DNA from: Azadirachta indica
Taxonomy: Eukaryota > Streptophyta > Magnoliopsida > Sapindales > Meliaceae
Length of the DNA stretch: 64,000 bases
Reading direction: 5' to 3'
Assembly: GCA_022749755.1 (NCBI GenBank)
Contig: CM040440.1
Coordinates: forward strand, 1,759,769 to 1,823,768
The translations under genes were made by a program, and so were the position numbers. The notes under the pieces are model-generated. The model had not been told where the DNA came from. It was given only the letters and a program-made list of their open reading frames with translations, and did no database searches. Below, one piece after another: positions 35,970 to 50,500 of the stretch; the stretch's first letter is position 1; every line of letters begins with the position of its first letter.

Positions 35970-37106
35970 ATTGTGATACTTCCTGGTCTATCCTGATCTT
36001 TTCCGAGGAAACCAACCAGAAATGGAGAGTTTTCTTATGGTGGGAGTACAGATGTAAGCTGTGCTACTCTTACCTGAATGGGTTGGACTCGCCAATGAAG
36101 ATTTGCTCTTTGCTTAAAATAAATCAATCCCCCCCCTCTCTCGGAAAATGCATGTATTATTCTGTAGAATAGAATACGTATTATAAATTGTTTTTGTATG
36201 TGTTGCTTTTGTTTTGGGGACAACCTGTTGTTAAAATGTAATAACAGGTCTAATAAAGGTTAGAAGAGAAAGGTGTGTAGACTTGCAGATGTTTTAGGAA
36301 ATATATGATACTAGAATATGTTAAGTTACTCTGTATTTCAAAAGTCGAAATTTACTGTTTATTATCATGAAAAACACCTATATTATTTGTGTCAAAGGCT
36401 GCTTCAAATGATTTTATGCATATCCCTGGTGAATTGTGGTATGGTTCTTTCCATTCTTCTGTTTATTTGTAACTTATAATTTTTCCACTCATATTTCCCA
36501 ACCAAAATAAATGCAAGTTATTGAATAAAAGTTAGGGCATTTGTTTCCGTTGCTGGGAAATCCACCATACTACTACAGTTCAAAGTTCATACGAGAGCAG
36601 AGAAGATAAATTAGAGCTTTGTTGAATGATTTAAGCTAATGGATTGCACAGCTATAAATGGATCACTGACAAGCTGCATATCGGTAAAAACTGAATACAA
36701 AGTAGAAAGACTTGCATAAATGTAAGAACTTACGATGGTATTGCTGTTATGTTCTTTAGTAGGACTGAACAGTTGCAAATCAAAAAGTAAATAAATAGAA
36801 ATGGAAAGAACAATTCATTTCTGGGGAATAATATTCCCACATGAAATTGGGGTAAGCTGTGTAAAGGTTCACAGCAGATGATGACCACTCAATGTTCACC
36901 AAAACAATCAATATTTATCAATGCAACAGATCACCATAGACATAACGTTAATCTTTAATATCGTCGAAGAGGTTGCTGCTCCAATGGCAACAAAATAATC
37001 AAGTTTCTACTGGAAAAGTTATTTATGTCCTGTTATCTACTTGATCTTTAATAGCATCATCATCTAGTTATCCAATCAGGTCCTATAAACATTATTTCTT
37101 CTACCT
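35970..37106. other. Convergent 3' region of PEX13 and the F-box/LRR gene
   Basis: AATAAA-type signals at about 36118 and 36252 could end PEX13. The rest up to 37106 is likely 3' UTR and spacer of the minus-strand gene. No coding signal. Confidence 0.5.
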
Positions 37107-38228
37107 TTACCTCAACATTACCTCTGTACAGTTTAAAAACAAGTCCAATGCCGTTGAAGATACTCGACTATTCTTGTTCACATACAAGACCAAGAGCTGT
37201 TTGCACCCATCTCTCAGAGCCTGCAACCCACGATCACATAGATTTCGGCAGCGGTTCACATGAAGTTTCTCCAAATTATTGCAGTTTAATCCAATAGACT
37301 TCCATCCCGGAAATCTGACCTCATGGCATAATGCTAAGTTCCACTCTCGAAGTAATGGGCAGCCCTTTGCAATTGCCACAATAGACTCATCACCAATTGT
37401 TCTGCACATTCGAAGGTTCAAGATTTTCAGCCTCACGGCAAATCCTGCCCCAATTGCTGCCAGTCCACCTCCAGAAAGAGACCCGCTCATACCTGAAAGA
37501 TGTAAAAACTCTAGCCCACCCCCACTGACAATGCCCATTATCCCCTCTGGTTGAAGCTGACAGGATTCGGCATCTATATAAGCTAAAGTTGGGGAACATC
37601 CTTTGAAGCCGATCCCAGTTACACCCCCACAACTAGATATCTTTACTGCCTGAAGTTGAGTGCATCTTTGTGAAAGAAATTTCAATCCACAGTCAGAAAT
37701 ATGCAAGCAGTAAGAGAGATTCACATGCATCAAAGATGTGCAACTGTTAGCCAAAGCCTCTATCCCTGCATCAGTGACATTGCACCGATACAAACTAATG
37801 CTAGTTAAGGAGGAACAACTGGTACCAATCACTGAAAGTCCGTTATCAGTGATTTGAAAACAACAATCCAGATAAAGAGTATGCAATTTTGAACCATAGT
37901 TTTGCAACTGGTTTAGGCCTGAATCAGGTAGCTCGGTGCAACCTGAAAGAGACAAAAAATATAAATGCTGAAATCGCGTGAGCAGTCGGCTGAGATGGAA
38001 GGACCTAATTTCAAGATTGGTCTGGGACAGTGAAGAACGAATGAGTTGGGTAAACGAACACTGCAATTGTAAGGATCGGCGACATAAATTTTGAATATTA
38101 AGCCAGCGATGGCAAGTCAAACCAAATGATTCACGATCGGAACCACAGTCAAGGTGTCGGAAAATAAAACAGAGGCAATCATCGGGCAGGTGCATGATAG
38201 AAGTCTCATTACCATATGAATCCTCCAT
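37107..38228 (-). CDS. F-box/LRR-repeat protein, FBL12-like
   Basis: Single-exon gene of 373 residues. An F-box at about 11-52 (IMHLPDDCLCFIFRHLDCGS, ESFGLTCHRWLNIQ) should bind SKP1 in an SCF ubiquitin ligase. It is followed by cysteine-containing leucine-rich repeats over residues ~85-365 (LYFLSLSGCTELPDSGLNQL; SLTSISLYRCNVTDAGIEAL; LEKLHVNRCRNLCDRGLQAL), the likely substrate-binding surface. Length and layout match plant F-box/LRR-repeat protein 12. In Arabidopsis, as I recall, an RNI-type F-box gene (At3g07550) sits next to PEX13, as here. The ATG is followed directly by the family N-terminus. Tail to tail with PEX13. The target is unknown. Confidence 0.93.
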   Translation of the reverse strand: MEDSYGNETSIMHLPDDCLCFIFRHLDCGSDRESFGLTCHRWLNIQNLCRRSLQLQCSFTQLIRSSLSQTNLEIRSFHLSRLLTRFQHLYFLSLSGCTELPDSGLNQLQNYGSKLHTLYLDCCFQITDNGLSVIGTSCSSLTSISLYRCNVTDAGIEALANSCTSLMHVNLSYCLHISDCGLKFLSQRCTQLQAVKISSCGGVTGIGFKGCSPTLAYIDAESCQLQPEGIMGIVSGGGLEFLHLSGMSGSLSGGGLAAIGAGFAVRLKILNLRMCRTIGDESIVAIAKGCPLLREWNLALCHEVRFPGWKSIGLNCNNLEKLHVNRCRNLCDRGLQALRDGCKQLLVLYVNKNSRVSSTALDLFLNCTEVMLR

Positions 38229-39688
38229 CTCAACTTTGTTGATTTTCTTCTGAAGGCTGTAGAGCTCGTATCTTTATGGTGAACTTTTTATAAGCTGAGC
38301 TGGTTGTATTGGGAGAGTCAAAACCACATAGAGCGGGTGAGTATCCATATCCATAGCCTATATGAACCCCACATTTACGACATAGGAGTTTAGTCTTTGA
38401 ACGATATCGACCCCAAGAGACAGGAAAGCAGTTTACCTCATCAACCTGTGTGAACCTACTAAGATCAACTGAAAGAAAGGAGATAAAACCTTTCTTTATG
38501 GACTTTTGATACTCAGATCCTATGCCAGAGGTGATCCGATTGGAAGAAGTTAAATTTAGAGGGTATCCACAAGACCCGCAACTGAGAAAAGATAATAGAA
38601 AATGAAGATATTAGTTGCTGGACAACTATGACATCCATCTTAGGTAACAACAGTATAATAATAAAACTAAAACTGAAGCTGAACATGGAGAAACCATAGT
38701 TCAAGAACAAAAATTACTCTATCAAAAAAATATTCTATGGTGATGTATGACTACATGAATTCCTGGAGCAAGGCTTAACAAATTGGTCTTTTAGGTCCAA
38801 GGGTGAGATCTGGATAATCTATATGATAAAATTGGGATTCATCTTGTGATCAGATAATACATAACACAAACTGGTAGGACCCACAATACAGAAAACGGAC
38901 AAATTTCTTATTTTGTCGTCTGCAAGAAGGCAAAATTCAGCGCCGAACCCACAACTTAAAAACTATAACAACAATTTACGAGAACAAAACTTAAATATGT
39001 ATTTTCTTAGTCTTGATTTATCACGTAATGTTGCTTCCAATTCAACCTCGTAAAAAAATAATAAAGCGAGCAGGCCAAAACGAGTAGCAGCATTAATTTT
39101 AGAAAATAGAAATAAACAAATATAACATCATCAACCGACAGAAACAAATATCCAAAATGGAGGAACTTGCAGAAACCGTACGAGATTATTTTACTATCTC
39201 CAAAATCTCAATGTAAACCCAAATTATGCAATACCCAGAAGGTGAAATAATCAAATTTAACAATAAATATGAAAATTTGACGAGAAGCAAAGTCAGATTG
39301 ACCTGTAAGAGACGTCAGTTTGGGACATTATCTTTCAGAGAATCAGAGTGTGGTTTTGGGTTCCATTCAATAAGAATGAACTTGAACCAATCAGATCGAA
39401 ATATTTTGATTTACTTGCTATGACGAAAGACGAAAGTCAAAACCCATTTGCTATTTTGCTTGTCTTGTCTCATCGACGGAGATTACTGATTCAGCACTTC
39501 TTCTTGTCCAGACTTCTAAGACTATTGGAGCCGTCTCTGTATTTGGTGTATTCTACTTCCGGACTCTGTTTTCTGTTTTCGTTCCTTTTGGTTGGTAGTG
39601 TATTTTATTTTATTTTTGGATTTTTGGTATAATAACGGAAAGGTCCCTATTTTGTAGAAAACAACACATGAGCGAATATATTACGACT

Positions 39689-39792
39689 TGTGACAAATAG
39701 GTTCCCTCATCTGTAGCAAAAAACATAGAAAGGAGCTAAAGTGAACGCGCCAAAGTGAAAGCGGGGACCTATGTGTTATATTTGTCACACTA
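39689..39792. repeat. Inverted repeat (hairpin-forming)
   Basis: TTGTGACAAATAGGTTCCC near 39690-39715 pairs with GGGGACCTATGTGTTATATTTGTCACA near 39764-39792, with an 8-base insertion in the right arm. Related GGACCTATGTATTA and TTGTTATATTTGACAAAT motifs recur at about 40030-40090. It is likely a relic of a small transposon. Confidence 0.5.
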
Positions 39793-41000
39793 TTTCAACT
39801 TATTATTTTATCCAAAGTTTGACCTATTCGTTGTATCCCTCGTCTAAAATATAATAACTAATTAGGAAAGGAAAATTTTGATCAATATTTTTGGCTGGGA
39901 TAATAACATTCAAGTTCCAAATTTTTATGTTTTGATGAATGAGAACATAATTTGTTTATTGTTCAGAAATGGTCCTCAACTTTCTCGAAATGATCACAGT
40001 AGCCTTTTGAGGAATCAAGGATCTGTTTGTTATATTTGACAAATTCTATGAAATATAAAACTATTAAGGACCTATGTATTATTGTCCCATTCCTAAAATA
40101 GATCTACTTAGCCATTTATTATTCGCTTCTTTTGAACAAAATTATTATTGCTGTTAAGGTTTAAAAAATACCATAATTTATTTTTTAAAATATTTATTAA
40201 AAATATTTAAATATAATTAAATTATTTTAATAACTAAACTTTATAATGAATTAAGTATCTTATTTATTAATTTCAAATTTTTTATAACATATATATCGTT
40301 ATATTAATTTCAAATTTTTTATTTATATAAAAAGAACTAACATTCAAATTTCAATTAAATTAAATTCAAAAAAAATAAATAAAAAATAAAAAAAAAATAA
40401 ATATATTAATTAAATTCAAATTTCAATTGAATTTTGATTTTAATTACATCATGTCTTTAAAAAAAAATATGAACTAATGTTGTTTCCTCATTATTTGACA
40501 TCATTTTTGTTTTAAAAAACTAATGTAAGTTATTCTTTAATTTGGAGGAAAAAAACATGGTGATTATTTTTTGTGTAGCCAAATGATCACATATTTAATT
40601 ATTAAAATTTAGCTAAATGATATAAGTATGTAGTTTTTTCTTACAAAATAATCTAAATGTTAAGCCTCTTATTATTATTACAAGTGTAACCAAGGCACAA
40701 TTCTTAAATAAATCAATTATGACATTTAAGTGTCCAAATTCTAATTCTTTAACTATATGTCTGACTTTAGTGTTACATTTTTTAATTAATTCAAAATTTG
40801 CATATTTAATATCCTACAAGCATATATATATATATATATTTTTTTTTCTTTCTTCTCGTGTATGTATATAATTTTCAAATTTTAGTAATATGGTTCTCAA
40901 TTTTATACTTTCTTCTCAACGCTGACACGTGTCCTATAACCAAGTGGGATGCACCGTTACAAACCTGCACCACCAGCCACACCGGCCAAATCTCTCAACA

Positions 41001-41071
41001 AAACCCTAGCATGTAATTGGAAATAAATCGTGGCCGTCGATTTTCATCTTTTAAAAGATACATTAGGGTTT
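41001..41071 (+). promoter_or_regulatory. Two telo-boxes in the RPL5 promoter
   Basis: AAACCCTA at 41001-41008 and TAGGGTTT at 41064-41071, 74-145 bases before the start codon. Telo-boxes close to the start are typical of plant ribosomal protein genes and support coordinated growth-linked expression. Confidence 0.7.
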
Positions 41072-41144
41072 TAAGCGTATTAACTGAGCTCGCTGTTTCT
41101 GTGACGGATCAAGCTATTGCTGCTACGACATTTGAGCGTCAACA

Positions 41145-43622
<2,478 letters not shown>

Positions 43623-43956
43623 ACCCAATGCTAGAAATTTTTGTTGCTTATTCACTAGAATATCTTTGAGAGTTTATTTAAAATTCTAAGAAACTGGCTT
43701 GTTTAATAGTGTTGGGTACAATTATCTATTTTTTCCCCCTTTATATATGCGGATGAGACTTAGTTGTTTTATCGAAAATTGTCAGTATTTCCCCAGAATC
43801 TGACTGTTCTTTGTTCAAGAAAATTGTTAAAAGTGCCAGTGTCTAAATTATACAGTGCCGTAAATTTTCTTTTACTTCGTTGTACTGATGGGAATTATTC
43901 TGGGATGAAAATTAGCAGAAAAGAGGAAAAAAAATGAAATACTTTGCAAAAGGGAT

Positions 43957-44178
43957 GAATGTCTCTATTCCTTATATTTTTTTAATATTTTATTAATTTT
44001 TTAAAATTTAATTTCGTTTTATAATATTTTAAATATTTTTAATTTTGTTATTTCGTAAATTAATTGAATTAAAAGAAAAAATTGAAAAAAAAAGAATTGG
44101 AGGTGATAGAGTATTAGAAAAATATAAAAGGTAATAAAGTATTAACTTAAAATATAAGGGAGTAATAGATATTTTTTC
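43957..44178. mobile_element. MITE-like element, copy 1
   Basis: Ends form an imperfect inverted repeat: GAATGTCTCTATTCCTTATA on the left and, on the complement of the right end, ATATCTATTACTCCCTTATA. The interior is A/T-rich with no coding. It resembles the neighbouring element at 44291-44540 in order: GAATGT start, TAATATTTTATTA, GGAGGTGATAGAGTATTA-like block, then GTAATRRA end. It lies about 340 bases after the RPL5 stop. Confidence 0.5.
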
Positions 44179-44290
44179 TTACAAAAATGTTTGAGGTTGT
44201 TTTTTTAAAATTTTATTAAGTGTAGAAGCAAGAAGTTTATATTCTTTTTTTTTTTTCTTGTAAACAATAATTGTAAACAATAATAATGGA

Positions 44291-44540
44291 GAATGTTCAT
44301 TACTCTTTTTTTTTTTAATAAATATTTTATTATTTTTTTTTATATATTTTAAAATATTTTATCATTTTTTAAAATTTTTTTATTTTATATTTTAATTTAA
44401 TTGATTTACAAAATGATAAAATTAAAATTATTTAAAATATTAAAAAGTAAAATTGAAATTCAGGAGGTGATAGAATATTATAGAAAATATAAAAAATAAT
44501 AGGATATTAAGTTAAAAATATGAGGTAATGAAAATTCTTC
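44291..44540. mobile_element. MITE-like element, copy 2
   Basis: Left end GAATGTTCATTACTC; complement of the right end GAAGAATTTTCATTACCTCA. Internal GGAGGTGATAGAATATTA matches copy 1 (GGAGGTGATAGAGTATTA). The two elements lie in the same orientation about 110 bases apart. A (TAA)n run follows at 44545-44578. Confidence 0.55.
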
Positions 44541-44543
44541 TTA

Positions 44544-44579
<36 letters not shown>

Positions 44580-44792
44580 TTTTATATTTTTGGTTGTTGG
44601 GAGATGAACCTAGGAATTTACAACTGACTTAATCGAAAGGAAAATAAGTAACTTGCAAATGCATAAGCGTTATTTTATATCCTTACTTGAGGACCATCGT
44701 TTAAGGACTATTCCCCTACTAGTCTCAGGCTCCTCCTCGTGCCACTTTTATCGGTCCAAACCTAAAAGCATCTGTGTGGAAGGAAGCCCAAT

Positions 44793-44866
44793 AGGCCCAT
44801 ATTACCCACCTCTACGATCATTTCGGCGGATGACCATTTTTTTAATATTCAAGCCCACGGGGCCCA
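44793..44866. promoter_or_regulatory. Site II motif pair
   Basis: AGGCCCA at 44793-44799 and GGGCCCA at 44860-44866. Together with the C/T-rich stretch at 44930-44990 this looks like a housekeeping promoter firing rightwards, which supports some transcript starting near 44.9-45.0 kb. Confidence 0.45.
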
Positions 44867-45056
44867 TAACTTGCTCTGGTTATTATTAATATATTTTTTT
44901 AAAAAAATTTACAGTAGAAGTCTCTTCAACGCCACCTTTCTCCTTTCTCTCCTTTTCTTCGACTATTATTCCCTCGGTTCTCTTTCGCCATCACAATCAC
45001 AAATAAAACATGAATTGATGATTTTATTTTCCCATTTTGATCTTCAACATCGATTG

Positions 45057-45173
45057 ATGGATTCTTCTGATCTCTTAAATTTGTTGCTGGCCATCGGTGT
45101 TTGGTGTACTGCTTACATTTCCGTCGCCATTCTTGCTTCTTTTCGTATCCTTAATTCCTTATGTCCGTGTTAA
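45057..45173 (+). CDS. Possible small membrane protein (38 residues or a first exon)
   Basis: ATG followed by SSDLLNLLLAIGVWCTAYIS and VAILASFRI..., a single hydrophobic helix after an acidic start, ending LCPC. It follows a pyrimidine-rich leader and site II motifs. I do not recognise the family. It may be a complete micro-protein or the first exon of a longer gene (GTATCC inside SFR could be a donor) whose other exons I could not find. Low confidence. Confidence 0.3.
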   Translation: MDSSDLLNLLLAIGVWCTAYISVAILASFRILNSLCPC

Positions 45174-47547
45174 ATTTCTCAACCCAGTTGAGCCCTGTCA
45201 GTTCTAAGGTTAGTCAATGTTGCTTTTGCTTTAATATTATATTGCTATTACTCTGAGTTGCTTTAATTTTCAATTTCAGACAGAAAATTTAGATAATTTG
45301 TTGGTTGGAAGATATTAAAATGACTACTTAGTTTTTAACTGTCAACTTTCGGCACATAATTGTTGAATGTGATGCCTGCACAGCCTATGCTGGTATCAGT
45401 TTATTTTAACTCCAGCGGATAACACATACTAATAGGTTGTTTGAATCTCGAATAGGTTTTTTTTTCTTTTTCTTTTTATTATTTTTATATTTTACATCTT
45501 TCATAAGATTTTGCTGTAATGTATGATTCATCCTTTGTGCTTTGACGGCCTAAATTGAGTATCCAGTTGGAGCACACAGTTCATTGAATATTTTACATTT
45601 CCAGACGAGGGATAAAACTTTAAATGTATAATACTAATGGATTTTTGTTTTTGTCTGTGCGTTACCGTGAAGAGGATTAAGGAAGTTAGTATTTGGCTTT
45701 ATTTTTATTCAAAAGACAAACTTTATGCTTAGTTTTCTGTTGTGAACGAGAGAATATTGTACTTCCTCTATTACTCGCTCCTTATGTGTGCTCTCTGGGA
45801 GACAATTTCATTTCATCCATGGAAAAGGAAAAAATGTATAGAAGGAAGAAGGGTAAGGGGAATGAGAAGGGGTTTGATATGGTGGTATTTAGTTATGATG
45901 ACAGTGCTTGAAATTGCTAGCCTTGTGTTTGTGTGGTTGATGGAGAGATTTAACAATAATTAATAGGAATTCGCTCGTGTCTGGAATTCTAATTGGTTTC
46001 TTGACCTGCATTTCGTATATTTTATGATTGATGCTGGTGTGTTTTCTCTGAAGTAGACAAAGATATTACTGGCTCAACTTGACGAGTGCATCTGGCATTG
46101 GGTCGAAGCAGATGTGATGGTTACTGGCTGAACTCAGCAACTGCATTCATTTGGTATTGGTAATGCCAATGTGAAATGTTATAGATTTTGATCTGGGCAA
46201 TTATTAGATGGCTTCAAGGCAGACAATATGCACAAATATTTTACAGAAAAATTGTTGAAAGTTTTTTACTTACACAAGGTATAGTGATTCACTCACCTAC
46301 TTGATTGATTTTGAAACATGCTTTTGGAGGCTTTTCCATGTTGTTTATGTCCTTTGATGGATTGTACATTCTCATAGAACACAGTTGTTCACATATTTGA
46401 TGTGAGTCCTTTTACGGCATTTGCGAGCATTGTGATTCAATCAGGGGACAGAGCAATCTTTTTAAAATTTTTGGGGCCGTTATGTGCTTTAATGGTTGTA
46501 CCTTCTCATTAAATCTTTAGTTTTGAGGAGCAAAGCTTAAAATTAAGCAGGGTTGTACATTAGTCAGACAAATTAAGAAGGGTTGTACGTTAGTCAGAAA
46601 CCTTCCTAGGGCTCTCTGCTTAGGCATTCGAGACTTGGATGATTTTTGTTAGAATTGAAGTGAGACAAGGGAACAAACCTGGAGGAAACAAATCACAACC
46701 AAAGCAATCAATCATACTTGCACATAGGATTTGCATACTTTCAGGTGGTAAAAAGGAAAGGCAAGTCCAGTCCAGTCCTTGGAATCTTTGAGCAATCTTT
46801 GATACTGAGTAAAATTTTCATTATGTCCTCTCTTGCTTCAATTCCTTCTAAGTTAGGTTGCATTGACTCAATTGGTATTTCAGCAAAATATGTTCTTCGT
46901 AGCTTGAAAGCTTTTTCGGTGGATGAAATTATGGCTTAACTGCTTACTAAAGAATGGAGCTTCCAATTTTCCTACTACAAATGTAATGCAAGTACAGAAT
47001 TTTCTATCAATAATCAATGACTTCGACAGACGACTTAAATGTGTATAGAGTTTGTCTCCATCATATAAAAATCTTTTTATCAATATGATCAAGTGCAGAA
47101 TAAAAAAAAAAAAAAAAAAACCTATCAATCAATGTGCTTAAGATATTGATAATCAATTTTCACATTTAAAGATGAGCAGGAATCACACACAGTCACTGAG
47201 GTTCATTCTCACCCAATTATATTAAATAAAAGTCAAAAGATGAAACCACAGCATACTAAAATTTTATCTTTTTTTAAAAAATAACTCAAATTAATCTTAC
47301 CTTAAGCATTGGAATTACCGCAAATGCCAAATAATAAAATTAATTATAAGTTATAATTACTCACAACATTAACATTGTTTAGCATCTCAAGCAATTGTGC
47401 TGACAAGAAGTTACCAACTACATGAGAATATACAAGCATACTTCTCATATGTTATGTGTTATAATCGAAGTATTAATTTGTGATAATATATCATTTCTTT
47501 TGTAACAGATTATTCGGCTATATTTAACAAAGAAAAAAAATTCAATC
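45174..47547. other. Spacer before the Argonaute remnant
   Basis: No supported gene. It holds a 30-bp tandem duplication at 46541-46600 and a poly-A tract at 47102-47120. I searched by eye for the missing Argonaute 5' exons (Gly/Pro-rich N-terminus) and did not see them. Confidence 0.45.
46541..46600. repeat. 30-bp tandem duplication
   Basis: AATTAAGCAGGGTTGTACAT plus TAGTCAGACA is followed directly by a near-copy starting AATTAAGAAGGGTTGTACGT; about 27 of 30 positions match. Confidence 0.85.
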
Positions 47548-50500
47548 GTGAACCACTTAAAAGTTTCTCGTAATTTCCCATCTCCAAAATTTTACGAGTA
47601 CCCTGTACGTTTAATTTGTGACTCTTTCTGTTTCTTTGGTGATTCAATTGCAGTTCCACTACGGATGTTGTCTAACGGACCATTTGCAGGGTACTGTTTA
47701 TGCAGAAGAAGACTGGGAAAGTGCAGTAGGAAAAGGACTTCGTAGAAAAGTTCTTCCGGAACTTTATGAGAGCAGAAGCTCAATTGACAATGGCAGTTTC
47801 ATTCTGCTCCGTGAGCAGTCAAGCAGTTCTGTAACTTTCTGCTTACACATAATAATTGCTGATAATATTGCCCGCAAAGCACCTGAATTTCGGAAAATTT
47901 TACTGAAGTTCACATTCCGTGGTCCTGAAAGATTTTTTTCATGTGGGAAAAGTAGTTAAGAATTTTTCAGGGTTTCATTCCAGTCTAAAACTCAAGGTTG
48001 GTTAATTTCTTTCTTGTAATTAATTGCACTCAAGTTCTTGTAATTTCACTTGCTTGTTAATATTTGCTGCTTTCATTTCTTCGTGTGAACATTTCTGCTA
48101 CAACAATCTTGAAACCTGGACCTGTGATTGATTTCTTGAAAGCTAACCAAAATGTACAGGATGAAAAAGATATTAACTGGGAAAAGGTAAGAAACTTCAA
48201 ATTATTATCATTTTTTTTTTACAAAATAATAATTATGGATATGTCTTCCGGTGATGTGCAGGCAAAGAAGACTCTGAAAAATTTGAGGGTAAAAACTGAA
48301 CACCTCCCTAAAATTTTTACAATCATGGGCCTGAGTGAGAATCCATGCAATCAGAAATATTAAGTGCTTAATCTCAAATGATAAATTTTTATTTTTTGAT
48401 AATTTCCTCTGAATAACTTCTAAATTTAGTCTTATTAATTATTCTCCAAGCTTTAATTGGAAGAAAAATGGTGAAACTGAGATGATTACAATTGAAAGTC
48501 ATTTTGAAAGACACCATAACAGAACACTCAAACATCCTGAGTTGCCTTGCCTTAAAGTCGCAAACTAACAGATCCCATATATTTCCCTCTGGAGGCATGC
48601 GATGCAAATCCATTGTTATTTTTCAATTCAATTCCTTCTGGTTTGTATCTTTGTTCTCCTTGTTTTCTCAGGTTTGTTGACTTATTTCACTTCAATTTTA
48701 CAAAAAATCCTCATCCTCAAACAAATAAAAATATTGCCTGCCTAATGTGAGTTTTCTGCATCTTCTTATTGTATATTTTGCTTATTATCTTGAATTCTTA
48801 TCCTCACTTAAACCTATCGGGCTGCAGAAGTTAGTGATCGTATACTTGAGACCCCAAAGTGTAATCTCTCTTTCTGTTTGTGTGTAAGAAATTGAATCCA
48901 AACAATAACTGTCGCGCACTGTAATGTTTTTTTCTTCAATTCACAGTTGGTAGTTGGCGATAATAAGGAATTAATTCCTCAGAATGGATGCTGGAACTTC
49001 ATAAACAAGGTACAGATTCAATATCTACCACTGATAAAGTCTTTCTTCTGTTCATCATCTGATTCCCATGTTGTTGTCTTCTTTTGCAGAGTTTTATCCA
49101 GGCCGTGTCCATCAGAAACTGGATTATTGTTAGCTTTTGTGCTGTTGGTTGTAAACTTGAGGATATATCTCATCAGCTTGTCAACCATGGAAAGTATAAG
49201 CACTTTGTAGGTTACTCTTAACTTATTGTTATGCTAATTCTGATGCTTGGTTTTAGATTTTTCTCTCTTGCATTAATTCTTAGCCCTTTTTCACGATTCC
49301 ATCAAGGAAATAAATCCTGCTGCTGGCTTTTATGAGGAAGAAGATCAAGATAACAGAAGGAATCCTCTTGACAGAGTGGGAAAAATGTTCCACCGGATTC
49401 CACCTGGAAGTTATGATTTCATTCTCTGTGTCTTGCCAAAGAAGAGAAATACTGAAATATTTGGTAATATCTTCATCCTGATTTATTTTGTAAGTTTTTT
49501 TTTTTCCCCTTATATTACTGAATTATGTCCTATTATATTCAAGGACCATGGAAGAAGAAGTGCCTTAGTGATAAGGGAATTCCTACACAGTGCATCTCTC
49601 TATCTTCTATTCAAAAGTTTGGTCCATGTGTTGATGGTTTATTGGTTAAAATCAATTCTCAGGTAAATGTGGAAACTGGATTTTTGCAATTTGAACTGCC
49701 TTCAGGTATGCAATAGTTTCCTTTGTTTTCTTTCTAGGTTGGAGGAAAAAATTCCATGCTGGAAATCCAGAGGACCTCATCTGTCCACGTGATAAAAGAT
49801 GCTCCGACATTGATTTCGGGAATGGATGTGTGTCATGGATCTCCTGGTCAATCAGATTTCCCATCAATAGCTGCAGTAATTTTTCCATGATCTTATTGTT
49901 TTCATGTTTAATCACCCTATTTAACACCACTGATGCTTTGAACTGTTGCAACTTTTCAGGTTGTTGGTTCCTGGCATTGGCCAGAGATTTCAAGCTATAG
50001 AGCATCTGTAAGAGCACAATCTTCAAGTTTAGAGATGATTGATGCTTTGTACAGTCCTCTGGGTAATGGGGAGGATGGTGGCATCATCAGGTACTGAATT
50101 CAAACCAATCGATCTTATAACATTTTTTAAGCTGCAATAATTGACAATATCATTTCTACTTGTTCTGCTCAAGATATGGAGTTGTTTCTTGTATCACAGA
50201 GAACTGCTCAATGGTTTCTGCCAAACTTCTGGATGCTATCCAAAACAGATTATTATCTTCAGGTATTGCTGCATTCATTTCTATTTGTTTATTATTCTAT
50301 TAGTCTTGACATGCGTCAGACATAAAACTCTTTGCTTTTATTTGCAGGGATGGAGTTAGTGACTCACAGTTTTGATCAGGTTTTAAACTTTGAGTTGAAG
50401 CAAATTATTGACACTACAAGAAACAAGGTCTTTTGCGGCTCAGGTAGCTACATCACCTTCATTTTTTTTCCTCTTAAAGAAATAAAATTTTCGCTGTTCT

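Larger units (their letters stand above)
38229..41144. other. Divergent spacer between FBL and RPL5
   Basis: The left part (38229 to about 39620) is probably the promoter and possibly spliced 5' leader of the minus-strand F-box gene. 39630-40140 holds repeat-derived motifs. 40140-40900 is very AT-rich low-complexity DNA. The last 150 bases are the RPL5 promoter with telo-boxes. No other gene seen. Confidence 0.45.

Noticed and set aside
45693..45963. Overlapping 72-73 codon frames
   Set aside because: No family, no promoter and no splice continuity with the 45057 frame or the Argonaute pieces.
48389..48680. Possible PAZ-coding exon of the Argonaute remnant
   Set aside because: No PAZ motif in any frame; the frames read as random AT-rich sequence.
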